Of a stretch of 64,000 nt of DNA, positions 1 through 12,275 are shown one piece after another. Positions within the stretch are counted from its first letter, which is position 1. Every line of letters begins with the position of its first letter. Below the pieces are notes generated by a model. The model was given only the letters and a program-made list of their open reading frames with translations. It made no database searches and was not told the origin of the DNA. Source of the stretch: Dryas octopetala (Eukaryota > Streptophyta > Magnoliopsida > Rosales > Rosaceae); the NCBI GenBank assembly GCA_963921425.1, contig OY992835.1, forward strand, positions 2,170,001 through 2,234,000, written 5' to 3'. A program made the position numbers and the translations under genes.

Positions 1-873
1 TAAAACTGGGGGTGTTCAAAGAGCGACGTGAGGTTTTAGAGTTAAAAATATTTAGACTTGATTTCATTTCCAATTAAGTGTCCACTCACTGCCTATCTCA
101 CCGCTTTCTTGTTTGTCTTAAATTGCCCCCCCCCCCAGGTTGTAGCATTGGTGGAGGTCGAGCCAAACGCGTCGAGGCAAATCACATCCATTTTCTACCC
201 CCGGATCTTGTAGGGATTCATTTCCATTTTAGAAGTTCCTATCCTTAAATGTAATAATTGCTGTAATAGGATTAGTAGCTCTAATAACCACTCTACAAAT
301 TTTAAGTTGGATTTCTGTGGAATTGTTGGGTCTGAGACCCTATTTGGTTGTGGTAGAGGTGGTTGCTGTATAGAAGTGCTTTTTAACAGGTTTGAAATTT
401 CTGGGTTAGTCCATTTTCAGGGGAAGTTCTGCCGAATTTTCGGTAGGATTTTCCTTGAATTTGGATTCCCGCAGGACCCCTCCGGGTTTCTGGGTGAAAC
501 TCGGGGGCGGTCCTGTCAAGTGGCGATCACTAAGGTCGGATCGTACCACGTCGAGGCATTTGAGTTTCTCATCTCCAGCTTATTGGTATAATAGGATCAA
601 GGTATTCCCTTGAAATTATTAAAATAAGATATGATTTTATAGTTGATTAGATATGCTCTGATTAGATTTGTATTACATGTTGTGGGTCTGAGACCCTTTT
701 TGGTTGTGGTAGAGGCGGCTGACATTTTTAGAAGTGCTTTTATAGGTTAATAAATTTTGGGTTAGTCCATTTTCAGGGGAGGTTCTGCCGAATTTTCGGT
801 AGGATTTTTCTTGATTTTGGACCCCACAGGACCTCTCCGGGTTTTAGGGTGAAATCTTGGGGCGGTCCTGTCA
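1..873 (+). mobile_element. 3' part of an LTR running in from the left edge
   Basis: This non-coding stretch resembles the 3' portion of the solo LTR at 3192-6306. Shared blocks include the start (1-30 against 5761-5790), the block around 523-690 against 5892-6065, and the end GGTCCTGTCA at 873 against 6306. The terminal segment occurs twice (about 325-516 and 681-873), so the LTR end looks locally duplicated. A C homopolymer lies near 127-138. It abuts the chromovirus 3' LTR at 874, so it probably inserted into that LTR. The expected 5-bp TSD would be TGGCA (874-878) with its partner left of the window. That is inference, because the other end is not visible. Confidence 0.7.
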
Positions 874-2220
874 TGGCATGACCCTGCTCCCCAAGGCAGA
901 CAGTCATATCAGACCATGTGGTTTCTAGGTTTATTTTAATTTATCGTCAAGGAGGTTGATCAGATATGAATCTTACAACGTGACTAGGTCAGTGCATGAG
1001 GAAACTGAGGGAGCTCTGGCTTAGTGCCCAATGTCTGTATGCTCATGGACTAATCTTAGCCATCACGTTGTTTGGTTACCACTGATATGGCCTCAATATT
1101 TATTAAGTTGATTTTATAATAACAGTTAAGTAGCGTTTCGTCTATTATCACAACTTAAATAACAACAGATTAAATAAGCTGGGTTAAGGGTATAACTGTT
1201 GAAAACCTCCCATAGGCAGAGTCTCGGTACTACTAGACTTGCTAAGTAACAAGATTAAAATAGTCTAATTAACAAAAGATTAATCTAACAAAATTTCAGT
1301 AGAACTTTGACAGGGATCAAGAAATTACCTATGGAGCTCAGAAATGACTTTCTTAAAACTTCACCAAAACCTAGCCTTCACATTACTAGAATCAAAGAGC
1401 TTGTCGCCACGATCGTGTAGGCGAAATCGGATTGTCGATCCGAGCTTCAGAACTCAAGATAAAATGAGAGCAAGTTTTGAAGTGAGAGAGAAATGAGAGA
1501 GAATGAGTGTTTTGAGAAGCATGCAGCTGAATTGTGTGAGTGAAACAGGGTGCGCCGGTTACTATTTATAGGGGGTTTGGACCAGGTTGACTCGGCCGAG
1601 TTGACCGGTTCAACTCAAGTGAACCGTCACAACGTGGCAAGCCCATAGGCTGCCACGTGTCCAACTCGGTTTGTGCGGTCACAACATACAACCGTCCGAT
1701 CATCAGCCCATGCAACGATTAGCGGCGCAGATCGTGCCACGTGGCCCAATCTAGTGCTTTCCCAATTTAATTTCTAAATTTCTTATTTTTCTAATATTCT
1801 ACCAACTTCAAAAATTAATTAAAAATAGCTTGAGACTCGAAAAATACCCTGAAAAATAGTACAGACTCATATCGACTAGTACTATTTAACTATGAGGTCA
1901 AATTACCCATATGCCCTTGGAAAAGTTTCAGAAAATTCAAGCTCCATAAACTAAGATAAAATACCCTAAAGAAAAAGGAAACTTGAGAAATTCATAAAAT
2001 AATCTCTCAGGCTCGGAATAATACGAGACTTGCACCATTGGGTTCGTGGGTAAAAGTACTACCTTTCCAAAGTCTAACTTGGGTCAAAACTCTAGTCAAA
2101 GTTGGTCAAACTTTTAAAGCTCAAGGTGGAAAAATACGATTTTCCACCAAACAATTTCTAAAAAAATTCTAGAAATTAAGGAAAATCCAAAAATAATTTG
2201 AAAAATTCCGGGTATCACAT
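874..2220 (-). repeat. Partial 3' LTR of the Ty3/gypsy chromovirus
   Basis: This segment matches 11017-12275 along its length, starting at the shared GGCATGACCCTGCTCCCC and ending in TCACA at 2220. On the minus strand the LTR begins TGTGATACCC. It is preceded, across the junction at 2221, by a purine run (GGGAGGA on the minus strand) that fits a polypurine tract. The remainder of the LTR, equivalent to 9482-11016 of the other copy, is missing because a second LTR abuts at 873. A TATA box lies at 1562-1571. The orientation makes this the 3' LTR of a minus-strand element. Confidence 0.85.
1562..1571 (-). promoter_or_regulatory. LTR TATA box (3' LTR copy)
   Basis: On the minus strand this reads CTATAAATAG, a near-perfect plant TATA box. 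The same decamer occurs at the equivalent place in the 5' LTR (11700-11709), so it probably marks the U3/R promoter of the element. Confidence 0.6.
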
Positions 2221-2230
2221 CCTCCCATAC
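2221..2230 (-). other. Polypurine tract beside the 3' LTR
   Basis: The minus-strand reading TATGGGAGGA lies directly upstream of the LTR start TGTGATACCC. Its position and purine content are those of the plus-strand primer of an LTR retrotransposon. Confidence 0.6.
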
Positions 2231-2267
2231 TTATAAAAACTCTCGTCCTCGAGATTACCTGAGTTAA

Positions 2268-3186
2268 TTGAAGAGATGCAGGTATCTCTTCCTCATGTAG
2301 GATTCCAATTCTCATGTCGCTTCCTCGACTCCGTGGCGCTGCCACTGAACTTTCACAAATGGTACCTTCTTATTCATTAGTTGTTTCGTCTCGTAAGCTA
2401 AGATAGAAACAGGTCATTCCACGTAAGACACGTTAGGTTCGAGCGGTAAACCAATCCAAGGCATCACTTGAGGGATGTCAGACATACTCTTTTTCAACTG
2501 GGACACATGAAATACATTATGTATGAATGCCAACTGAGGCGACAACTCTAGCCTGTAAGCAACTTTCCCGATATGTTTCAAAATCTTGAACGGTCCAATA
2601 TACCTGGGTGCCAACTTGTCTCGCATACCAAACCGAAATGTACCCTTTAAAGGACTATCTTTCAGAACACCAAGTCTTCGACTTGGAATTCCAGAGGCTT
2701 CCTCCTCTGATTAGCATATGATTTCTACCTACTCTGGGCGGTTTCTAGTCGTTTTCTAGTCGTTTCCTGACTATCTTGATCTTCTCGGTTGTTTCTTTAA
2801 TTACTTTAGGACCCAAATCAACTCAGTCTTCAACATCGGCCCAACAGAGTGGCGATCGACACGGCCTTCCGTAAAGTGCTTCGTATGGTGCCATCTTGAT
2901 ACTCATTTGATAACTATTGTTATACACAAACTCGGCGAGCGGTAAGTACTCACTCTAGAACATAAGTTCACAACATATTCTCCAGTATCTGAATAACTCT
3001 TTCAAATTGACAATCTGTCTGCAGATGATAAGCACTACTAAGATTCAACTGAGTGCCCAATTCAGATTGAACCTTTCACCAGTTTGCAAGTCTTCTGAGT
3101 GTACCTCCTTCTTTTTTTGCTGTATCTCTGGATCCTCTTCCTATTCTTGAACTAATTCTTGTTCCAATTGGGGCTCAATCTGCATA
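2268..3186 (-). pseudogene. Chromovirus integrase C-terminus and chromodomain, decayed
   Basis: The clearest piece is an open stretch of 70 codons (2414-2626) with the integrase C-terminal module YIGPFKIL followed by YRLELSP and [11 protein letters not shown]. Beyond its stop, in the same reading direction, a chromodomain-like segment (VKVQWQRHGVEEAT, then ELESYMRKRY) lies at about 2280-2350. It is broken by stops, one where the family has tryptophan. A chromodomain at the integrase end defines chromoviruses, and with the LTR and PBS type it suggests the Tekay clade. Upstream integrase sequence (2627-3186) is degenerate and is cut at 3191 by an inserted solo LTR. pol resumes at 6312. Confidence 0.75.
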
Positions 3187-3191
3187 CTTGC

Positions 3192-6100
3192 TGTAACAAC
3201 CCGACCAAAATTTCATTAAGAATTTAAAATTTTATTGGTTGTGAACCTAAGAAGCAAGGAGAAAAGTTAAGTTGTGGAACCCAAGAAATTTTTATTTTTT
3301 TATTTTTATTTGGAAGCATTTAAATTAAGTTGAATAAGTTTCGGGACTCAAAGTTTGAAGTTGAGGGGTAGGAAAATAGTACAAGGCAAGAGGAACCCCA
3401 TAAGAATTTTACGGAATATTTTTCAGACCTTGGATCCATTATTGGTGAATTAATTAAGGTGTAGACGGTTATATCCATAATAAAAAAAGAGTTTGGGTTT
3501 CCAAAGGGGTTTAATTGAAAAGTAATTTTAAAAATTACAATTTTGGCATGGTTGGAAAGTGCTCGTGCTCACGAACATGTAGGCGAAAATGGATCGCGAT
3601 TCGGAGTTACGTACACAAAATTATGGGCGTTTGAAGTTAGAGGGCATTATGGTAATTTTGTGTATCAGCCATTTAAAACCCAGCTGACCCCTTCTCTCTC
3701 CCGCAGGCAGCAGCCCCTCCCTCTTCAAAAAAATTCTTCCAGTTTTGATCACCACCCTCCCAGCTTTGACCGGCCATAATTTCTTCGTCCGACATCTGAT
3801 TAACGCAATCTTGGTGGCTATGGCTTCGTATCGACTTCCTCTTTCTTTTGGTATTTTACACGCACCCTGTCTCACATTGTACTGAGTGAATTGAAGATTG
3901 AAAGGTGACGCCCCTAACTACGGTTTTTCGCCGATTTCCGACGACTCCGGCCACCATTCATGGAGTTCTTGGCATGAATCTTCTTCTCTCTTCATGGGCT
4001 TCCAATTCCAGGTCACCATTCATGTTTTAATTCAGTATTTTGAGAGTTGCCATTTAAAGCCACCATAGGTGCCACGAATCCAAGGTGTGTTCCGGCCATT
4101 TTCAGCCACCTTTTGAGGTCGACCGAGGTGGATTGAAAACTGATGGAGAACTCGAATTTGAAATCGAACCTCGAATGGACATCTTAGCGATATGGAACCG
4201 ATTCTCGAATAAGCACCGGCTAAGGTGACCAAGTCGCGAAGGTTATGGAACGCGAGAAAGGATGTTTGAAAAACTCGAATATATGATCGATCAGTTACCA
4301 AACGTGGAATCGAATTGAAAAAGTGGTTTAAGTAAGTTCTTGATAAGGGTTTGACTCCTTTGGTTTAATTTATACCAGTTGCATTAATTCTAGAGTGGGA
4401 TTAATGTTTGGCATATATAATGAGCGATACTTTTGTTTTAGGTCGATGGAGCTTCGTTTCTTGATTACTGTTAGTGCCAAACAAATGAGGGTTTGTGATA
4501 TGGAAACGAATTCCCCAAAAAAAAAAAAGGGTTGAGCATAGCTAGGAAAATACAGTGAGTGGACTTTGTTTTTATAAACGTTTTTATGAAGTTTCATGAT
4601 TTAAATTCTTACTTGTTGCCTTGAGCTTTACTTGAATTTGTTAAATGGCGAGTTTGATTTTGATATTAAAAGGTTTATGGTTTCCGAATGATTATTTTTC
4701 CAATTTAATCCATTAAGAATTCAATTGAGATTTATTCTTACTTTAATGAGTTATACAATAATATTTTATAATGGGTTTTGAAGTACCTATTTGAGATTTA
4801 TTTTTATGCGGAAGATAATATTTTAAATTTGGTTTTAGCGTCAACCATTATAAGTTTTTATTTATTTATTTGGATTCATGAGATGAGCATATGAATTTAT
4901 AATGTTTTGGCTTGACATTTGATTTCATGGTTTTAAGAGCTATATTATTTTGAGACGATTTATTAAATTCCTGATTTCAGGATTTGTGAAAAGCTTAAGA
5001 AATCGTAATTTACAGACTTTATCTATTTACAAGAATGATTTTAGAAAGTTGCAGAGCGGTTTTCAAACCGCCATATTAGTACCCTCACCCACAGGTACAG
5101 ATACAGATAGGTCTTTGGGACCCATCTCGGCACACATACAGGCTTTGGGCCGTGTGTCGGGATGCCTCGCCCTTTGGGGGCAGCTCTGCGTGCACGTATG
5201 ACCAGGTTTGCCTGCACGTGTATGGAGATTACTCCGCACGTGTGTATGGACAGGATATTTTCCTGCCTGTGCAATGCAGGATTCTGCACAGGTGTATGGC
5301 CAGGATTATTTGGGTACAATTATGGTGTGAGGTTTTTACTATTCGTGTTTTGAGATATCAGTTTACAAAGATGTTTTCAATTAATATTCATTTTCAGTTC
5401 AGATTGCATATTTTTCAGCCCGAGCAGTTTTATTGTTTTTTTTTTTACTATTAAGTATTTATTTAGGACGAACGAAGTTTGAAGTTGTTGGTTTCAATTT
5501 TAGAATTTTATTATTACTTCAAGGTTGATTTCCAGCATGAGATTTGAGTTGAGCATGATATCTTTCAAAAAACTAAACATCCAGTTAAATGATTTGATTT
5601 TAAGACGCATATATACATATATATATTTATTATTTATTTCGTTTTGCATTGTATCTTTTCGAGATTTCTTGATACTTCATATTTTTTAGATTTCTTATGC
5701 GGCAAGAAAGATTTCCTAATTTTGAGATGATGTTCAGAAATGGTCTTATGAAAGGAGTTTTAAAATTGGGGGTTTTCAAAGAAAATGAGCAGTTTTATAA
5801 AATGGTCTTCAAACGAAAGGTTTTCAAGTTTATTTTGTCCACTCATTGAGAGTTTTCTCACGTTTTGTTTTTTACGTTTTCCCTAGGTAATTGCGATCAC
5901 TGAGGTTGGACCGTACCACATCGAGGCATTCAAGTTTCTCATCTCCACCTTTTTAGTATATTGGGATCAAGGTTTCCTTTGAAATTATTATAATGAGATA
6001 TGATTGTAAAGTTTATTAGATATGCTTTGATTAGATTTGAATTACTTGTTGTGGGTCTGAGACCTTATTTAATTGTGGCTGGGGTGGCTGAAGTAATATA

Positions 6101-6306
6101 CAAGTGTATTTCATGTTTGACAGGTTCGGGATAGTCAAATTTATAGGGGAGATGCTGCCGAATTTTCGGTAGGATTTCTCACTTAGATTAACATCCCTAT
6201 AAAGATCATAAGGATGTTTAAGGTTAGTGGGCTGACACCCTATCGGTGTTGGACCCCACAGGATGGCCTTGGGTTCCAGGGTGGAAATCTGGGGTTGGTC
6301 CTGTCA
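3192..6306 (+). mobile_element. Solo LTR inside the chromovirus pol region
   Basis: The element starts TGTAACAACCC and ends GGTCCTGTCA. It is flanked by a perfect 5-bp target duplication, CTTGC at 3187-3191 and 6307-6311. It is 3115 bp and carries no gag or pol, so it is a solo LTR left by recombination between two LTRs. The host pol reading direction is minus and resumes on both sides. Inside are an early GC-rich block (about 3660-4100), a block near 5110-5290 also seen in the LTR at 13239-16287 (GGTCTTTGGGACCCATC), and a terminal block shared with 1-873. The small ORFs within it have no recognisable domains. Confidence 0.9.
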
Positions 6307-6311
6307 CTTGC

Positions 6312-7673
6312 AATTCTTCTATCATGAAGTATGTTAACTTTGTATTGGTCCAAAGTCTATAGGATCTCTCGTTCTTCCATCAATAAACTAGCTAGAATGT
6401 TTTTCTTCCTTCTCAGTGCATCAGTTACTTTGTTGGCTTTTCTTGGATGATACTGTAATTCAAAATCATAATCTTTAAGATATTTCATCTAGCGTTATTG
6501 TCGCAAATTCAGATTTCTCTTAGTAAATATATGCTTGAGGCTCTTGTGATCTGAGAAAACAGTGAATCAGCCTCCATACAAGTAGCATCTCCAAATTTTT
6601 AGTGCATGTATAACAACAGCTAACTCCAGATCATGAGTTGGATAATTCTTTTCATATTCTTTCAACTGTCTTGAGGCATACTCTATTACTTGCCCATTCT
6701 ACATTAGTACACATCCAATTCCTCTTGTGGACTTGTCGGTATAGATCGACTTCATAAGGATCTTTGTCGTTGGGCATGACTAACACTGGGACAGTTGTCA
6801 GTTGCTTCTTAAGCTCTTTGTATGCTTCTTCACATTTTTCGTTCCATTCAAACTTGACTTCATTTCTAAGTAATCGAGTCATCGAGGTAGCAATCTTGGA
6901 AAAACCTTTTACGAACTTTCTATAATAACCTGCTAATCCAAGAAAACTGTAGACTTTTGTCATGTTCTTCTGTTTTTCCCATTTCAGAACTGCTTCGATC
7001 TTGCTGGGATCAGGAGATAATCCTTTTCTTGAGATGATGTGACCAAGGAACTGTACTTCTGTCAGCCAAAATTCACACTTTGACTTCTTGGCATATAGCT
7101 GCTTTACAAATAATGTCTGTAGAACAATTCTCAGAAGCTCTTCGTGCTCTTCTCTAGTCTTGGAGTAAATCAGGATATCGTCGATGAAGATAATAACAAA
7201 TTTGTCCAAGTATGGATGGAATGCTCAATTCATCAGGTCCATAAATGCGGCAAGTGCATTTTTCAATCCAAACGGCATCACAACGAACCCATAATGTATG
7301 TATCTGGTACGAAAAGCTATCTTTGGGATATCTTCGTCTCGAACTCTGAGTTGATGGTAGCTGGATCTGAGATCAATCTTTGAGAAGTACTCGCTCCACT
7401 GAGTTGATCAAATAGCTCGTCAATTTTGGGCAATGGATACTTGTTCTTGATGATGACTTAGTTTAGCTTCCGGTAGTCTATGTAGAGTCACAATGTTCCA
7501 TCATGCTTTTTGTAAAATAAGACTGGGCCTTCCTATGGTGATATACGTTCTCTGATGAAACCTTTCTCCTTCAAGTCGTCTAATTGCATCTTCAGCTCTT
7601 CCATCTCGGCTGGTGCTATGCGGTAAGGCAGGATTGAAATAGGTTGAGTGCCTGATACTAGTTCAATCTTAAA
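6312..7673 (-). pseudogene. Reverse transcriptase and RNase H region of the chromovirus, decayed
   Basis: An open stretch of 185 codons (6652-7209) begins with the polymerase catalytic box (FIIDD-like: [12 protein letters not shown]). It continues through the chromovirus RT signature ([21 protein letters not shown]) and the connection segment ([19 protein letters not shown]). The N-terminal RT motif (KKHDGTL, then YIDYRKLN) is still readable near 7430-7510 but is crossed by stops. RNase H remnants lie at 6312-6650. RT would copy the element RNA into DNA. This copy cannot make a full polyprotein. Confidence 0.8.
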
Positions 7674-8186
7674 TTATACTTCTCTTGTTGGTGAAATTCC
7701 CAGCAGATCTTCTGGAAAAACTTCTTGGTATTCGTCTACCACTTGTATTGGTTTATCTTCCTTCTGCTTGGCTTGTGTGGAAATGATGAGTGAATAGCAT
7801 AGCATAACTCTCTTGCTTTTGAAGCAAACTTTCAGCAATGGGTTAATTGGTTGTAGCTGTTTGTGCAATCGAATGATCACCTCTTCTTTTTTACTTGTGA
7901 CTACTTTCACTTTTCTTTTCTCACAATCGATCTGTGCCTGATTTTCTTGTAACCAATCCATTCCTAGGTTAAGATCATAGTAATTCATCTCCAAAGGGAA
8001 TAGGTTTGCTGTCAAGACTCGGTTTTGGACTACTAGTTGGCAAGATTCGTAAATTCTATCTATCTCGGTTGTGGTTCCAATGGGTGTACTCATGTGGATG
8101 GTTTCAGCTAAAGGTTCAACATACAATCCTAATTTCTTAGCAAAGCTAATAGAGACAAATGAATGTGAAGCACCCGTAACAAACAA
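7674..8186 (-). pseudogene. Aspartic protease domain of the chromovirus, catalytic Asp lost
   Basis: This open stretch of 170 codons matches the retropepsin-like domain of plant Ty3/gypsy polyproteins (TGASHSFVS near its start, then MNYYDLNLGMDWL). In active enzymes the glycine motif reads D-[ST]-G-A-[ST]-H. Here the aspartate position is valine (FVTGASHSF), so the protease should be inactive. It sits between gag (right) and RT (left) in the usual order for a minus-strand element. Confidence 0.8.
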
Positions 8187-8239
8187 AATTCTAAATTCAA
8201 TATTAGAGAGCAGTATAGTACCGTCAAGTGAGGCTTCTT

Positions 8240-9260
8240 CCTAGTTAGCTCTTACAGCAAAAACTCGTCCTCCTCTGGCTGGTTGTGGCCTTCCTCTGCC
8301 ACCTCTTCCTTATCCTCCACGGTTGTTGGGTTGCGGTGGTGCCTGTTGTAATAGTTGAGCTCTAAACTGTTGCGGAGCACCCTGTATTTGTGGTTATGGC
8401 CTGGGGCATTCTGCTATGTTCTAGTAGGACAATCATTTTTGTAGTGGCCATCACCTCCACACTAAAAACAAATTTGAGGCATATTCCTCTTCCAGTTTCT
8501 TTCGTTTCGGGAGGGACCTCCCCTCTGGAAACTTCTTCTTTTTCCTGGCCTTGGTCCTTTAGACCTCACAATTTTCCCCTTCTGTCTTGTTGCAAGGAAA
8601 TCCTACTCCTGAGCATAAGCAGCATTGACCACATCTTTGAAAACTGTAAACCTTTGACTTTCCAAGTATTGGCGAATCTCGTTCTTCAGACCTTGCAGAA
8701 ATCTGACAATCTTTCCCTTTTCATCATTCATGGTGGATGGGATAAAACGTCCGAGTTCAGTAAACTTTCCCATGTATTCAAAAACAATCATGTTTCCCTG
8801 CTCTAGATCCATGAATTCTTTCCTCTTTGTCATCTGCAGTGGCTCGGGAAAATATCTATCGTAGAACAACTCCCTGAATCCTTCCCAAGTCATGGTATTA
8901 ATATTTTCTCGGTAACTAACGGATCTCCACCATCCGTCAACTTCGCCTTCGAACACATGTGTAACTAGCTAAATCTTGTACTCATCTAGTGCGTTAATCG
9001 ACTCGAGCTTCCTCTCGATGTGCGTAACCAAACTCTCAGCTAAATCGGGTTAAGAACTTCCGTGAAACTTCATCGGCTTAGTCCTAAGAAAACGATCTAA
9101 GTACTCGCCTTGTCACTTATCCTCACGTTCAGCGAGAGTAAGATAGTTACCAGCTTGTAGAGCAAAGAAAGCCTGCATAAATTAAGCCATTTGCTATGGG
9201 TTGAACCGATTATTAGCATTATTACTGTTAGTTCGATCAAAATGGGGCGACATCTTGTCA
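8240..9260 (-). pseudogene. Gag region with zinc knuckle, decayed
   Basis: The 117-codon open stretch at 8603-8956 is the retrotransposon gag core (WWRSVSYRENINTMTWEGFRELFYDRYFPE, seen as its key W, W, F and YFP residues; then DLEQGNMIVFEYMGKFTEL). About 140 bp further into the element, near 8426-8467, is a CCHC knuckle (C-GGDGHYKNDC) whose second cysteine is preceded by a stop where a glutamine codon is expected. Gag would form the particle and bind RNA. The N-terminal part (8957-9260) is degenerate. Confidence 0.75.
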
Positions 9261-9462
9261 ACAGGACTGAAAACAAATAATGGAATGATTGACAAAAATA
9301 ATACAAGAAGCAAAAGTGTTTCAAGGAAAAGACTTATCGAAGAGTGTGTTTGGGTGGAAACTTCGAAAGAATCTACTGAATCGGCTCTGAGTTGGCATAT
9401 CCTACATATTAGTAAAACTAATATACTAACAATCTTATAAAGTTATTTTTCCAGGTCATACC

Positions 9463-9474
9463 GCTTTGATACCA
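9463..9474 (-). other. Primer-binding site
   Basis: On the minus strand this reads TGGTATCAAAGC, one base different from the usual tRNA-Met-type PBS TGGTATCAGAGC. It lies 7 bp from the 5' LTR boundary at 9482, as expected for first-strand priming. Confidence 0.8.
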
Positions 9475-9481
9475 CTTTTTC

Positions 9482-12275
9482 TGTGACGCCCCGAACCTGG
9501 AAATGCCATAGCGGCACCCGTCTTAAAGATCCTTAAACTATAATATCCCTTACTCCGAGTATTATGTTCCCAAGCTCTCTAAAACGAGTTAAGCCCTTTT
9601 TGTTGAAAAACTTGGATTGGATCATAGTAGTAAAAATACAACATAAGAAATTACTAAATATACCTCATATTATAAATAATAATAAAGACTACCAACCCGT
9701 GAGGGTTATATGTTTCAAATACACTAACCCTGGTGTTACATAATAAAGCAGTAGATAAAGAAAAACAATAGATAAACAGATCTGCCATGATAGTCCAACT
9801 CACGCTAGAGTGATTCAATCTTTAATAAAGTGGTGGAACAAATTGGACTTATGGGTAGCCAATGGGAGATGCCACCTACGAGGATGAAAGAGAAACACCA
9901 CCACGGATCCAAAGAAGGGATCTAAACCAAATAGCAATGTTGAAACTGACAAGCTGCAAGTGTCACGCCCACGACCTTAGTCCTGGTCCCCAACAACTGA
10001 ATTATCTGCACTCACAAGAGTACAGTAGGAGTAGGTGTCACATACGTTCATCGCTTCCCTTCAGGAGAAATCCTGGTTAGATTTGAAAACAATATTCGAA
10101 AATGTACATATATATAGGATTTTGAGGAAAGAAGTTGAAATCATGCACATCCGAAAAAACAGATTAGCAAGATTCCCTAATAAAGATTTCCTACACCTAC
10201 GGTTTCTCCTCGCTCTTCGAGCTTTCCTTTCCACTGCCAATGCCATGTCAAACAAAGAAATGACTGACTGTCACCCCAAGTTGCTTTGGTCAGTATTAGG
10301 GATAGTAAGGTCAGAAGGTAGAGATAAAATAGTAATAATGCCAAATTCCAATGATGATAATGATAATAATAAGGATAATGATGCCAATAATTAGTGAGTA
10401 AAACCTTTGCATGCTCATACAATTTTTCCAGTGAAAATCCTTTCTGTCACTTGACATAGTTCAGAAATATACCTGCGACCGATCATATATAAGCAACCAC
10501 CAGTATCGAAAATTCAACCACCACCTCGATACTGTGGCGAGAGTATCCATTTACCTGGTAATACCACATTAGTTAGCCTCCCCAGAAAGACATTCAACTA
10601 ACTAGTCCGTATTTATCCCTCTGGAGGTTTAGGGGATCGAAACCCAAAGTCACAACACATGCCCCTTACTTTAGGTCGTCCAAGGAATCATATAGAGAAA
10701 ATCACATAAATATGCCATACAAAAACCATGCACATTCTTTGTGAAAGACATTTATATATATAGCACAAAAATAGACAGGAAATCCAATAATCGGGATATA
10801 GTACCTTCCCCCTACCTGTTTTACCAAAGTGTCTCTTGCCTGATTCATTTTTTGTGTCTGGGTTCCACTTGTACCTGTTGGGAAACTGGAGATCCGAATC
10901 CGACAACAGCTATTAGAAACGTACTAAATGTACTCTTGACCTTGTCTGTTAAGACCAGGTAAAATTCAGAAGTTTGGCACTAGCGTAACTTCTAAGCTTC
11001 TTTGAATTCTTGATCCGGCATGACCCTGCTCCCCGAGGCAGACAGTCATGTCAGACCGTGTGGTTCTAGGTTCATTTTAATTTATTGTCGAGGAGGTTGA
11101 TCAAATATGAACCTTACAACGTGACCAGGTCAGTGCATGAGGAAACTGAGGGAGCTCTGGCTCAATACCTAACCCCTGTATCCTTATGGATTGACCTTAG
11201 CCATCACATTGTTTAGTTACCACTGATATGACCTCAATATTTATTAAGTTCATTTTATAACAACAATTAAGCATCGTTTCGTCTATAACCACAACTTAAA
11301 TAACAACATATTAAATAAGCTGGATTAAGGGTATACCTGTTCAAGACCTCCCACGAGCAAAGTCTTAGTACTATTAGACATGTTAAGTAACAAGATTAAA
11401 AGAGTCTAATTAACAAGAGATTAATTTAACAAAATTTTAGCAGAACTTTGATAGAGATCTAGAATTAGTTATGGAGTTCATAAATGACTTTTTTAAAACT
11501 TCACCAAAACCTTGCTTTCACACTACTAGAATCGAAGAGCTCGTTGTCATGATCGCGTAGGCAAAATATGATCGTCAATCAGAGCTCCAGAACCCAAGAT
11601 AAAATGAAAGCAAGTTTTGAAGTAAGAGAAAGAAGAGAGAGGAGTGTATTGGGAAGCGTGTAGCTGAATTGTGTGAGTGAAACAAGGGTGCGCCGGTTAC
11701 TATTTATAGGTAGTTTGGATCGGGTTGACTCAACCAAGTTGACCGGTTGAACTCAAGTGAACCGTCACAACGTGGCAAGCCCATAGGCTGCCACATGGTG
11801 CGATCTGGTGTGTTTCCAATTTAATTTCAAAATTCATATTTTTCTAATATTCTACCAACCTAAAAAATTAATTAAAAATAGCTCGGGACTCGAAAAAATA
11901 CTTCAAAAAATACTACGGACTCATATCAGCTAGTGCTATTTAACTAAGAGGTCAAATTACCAATTTGTCCTTGAAAAAATTTCAGAAAATTCAAGCTCCA
12001 TAAACTAAGATAAATACCCTAAAAGGAAAAGGAAACTTGAGAAATTTATAAAATAATCTCCCGGACTCGGAATAATACGAGACTTGCACCGTTGGGTTCG
12101 TGGGTAAAAGTACTACCTTTCCAAAATCTAACTTGGGTTAGAACCCTAGTTAAAATTGGTCAAACTTTTAAAGCTCAAGGTGAAAAAATACGATTTTTGG
12201 CCAAACAATTTCTAGAAAAATTCTCGAAATTAAAGAAAAATCATAAAATAAATTTGGAAAATTTCGGGTCTCACA
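9482..12275 (-). repeat. 5' LTR of the chromovirus
   Basis: On the minus strand the LTR starts TGTGAGACCCGAAATTTTCC and ends CGGGGCGTCACA beside the PBS. Length is 2794 bp. The portion 11017-12275 matches the partial 3' LTR at 876-2220. The TATA box is at 11700-11709. The whole element, with its nested insertions, extends from beyond the left window edge to 12275. Its own target duplication cannot be checked because the left end is outside. Short ORFs here (for example 10035-10394) show no domain. Confidence 0.8.
11700..11709 (-). promoter_or_regulatory. LTR TATA box (5' LTR copy)
   Basis: This is CTATAAATAG on the minus strand, identical to the copy at 1562-1571. It is upstream of the gag side of the element and so positioned to drive the genomic RNA. 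Confidence 0.6.

Noticed and set aside
10035..10394. 119-codon ORF with an Asp/Asn-rich tail
   Set aside because: It lies inside the chromovirus 5' LTR. The tail comes from an AT-rich trinucleotide-like tract.
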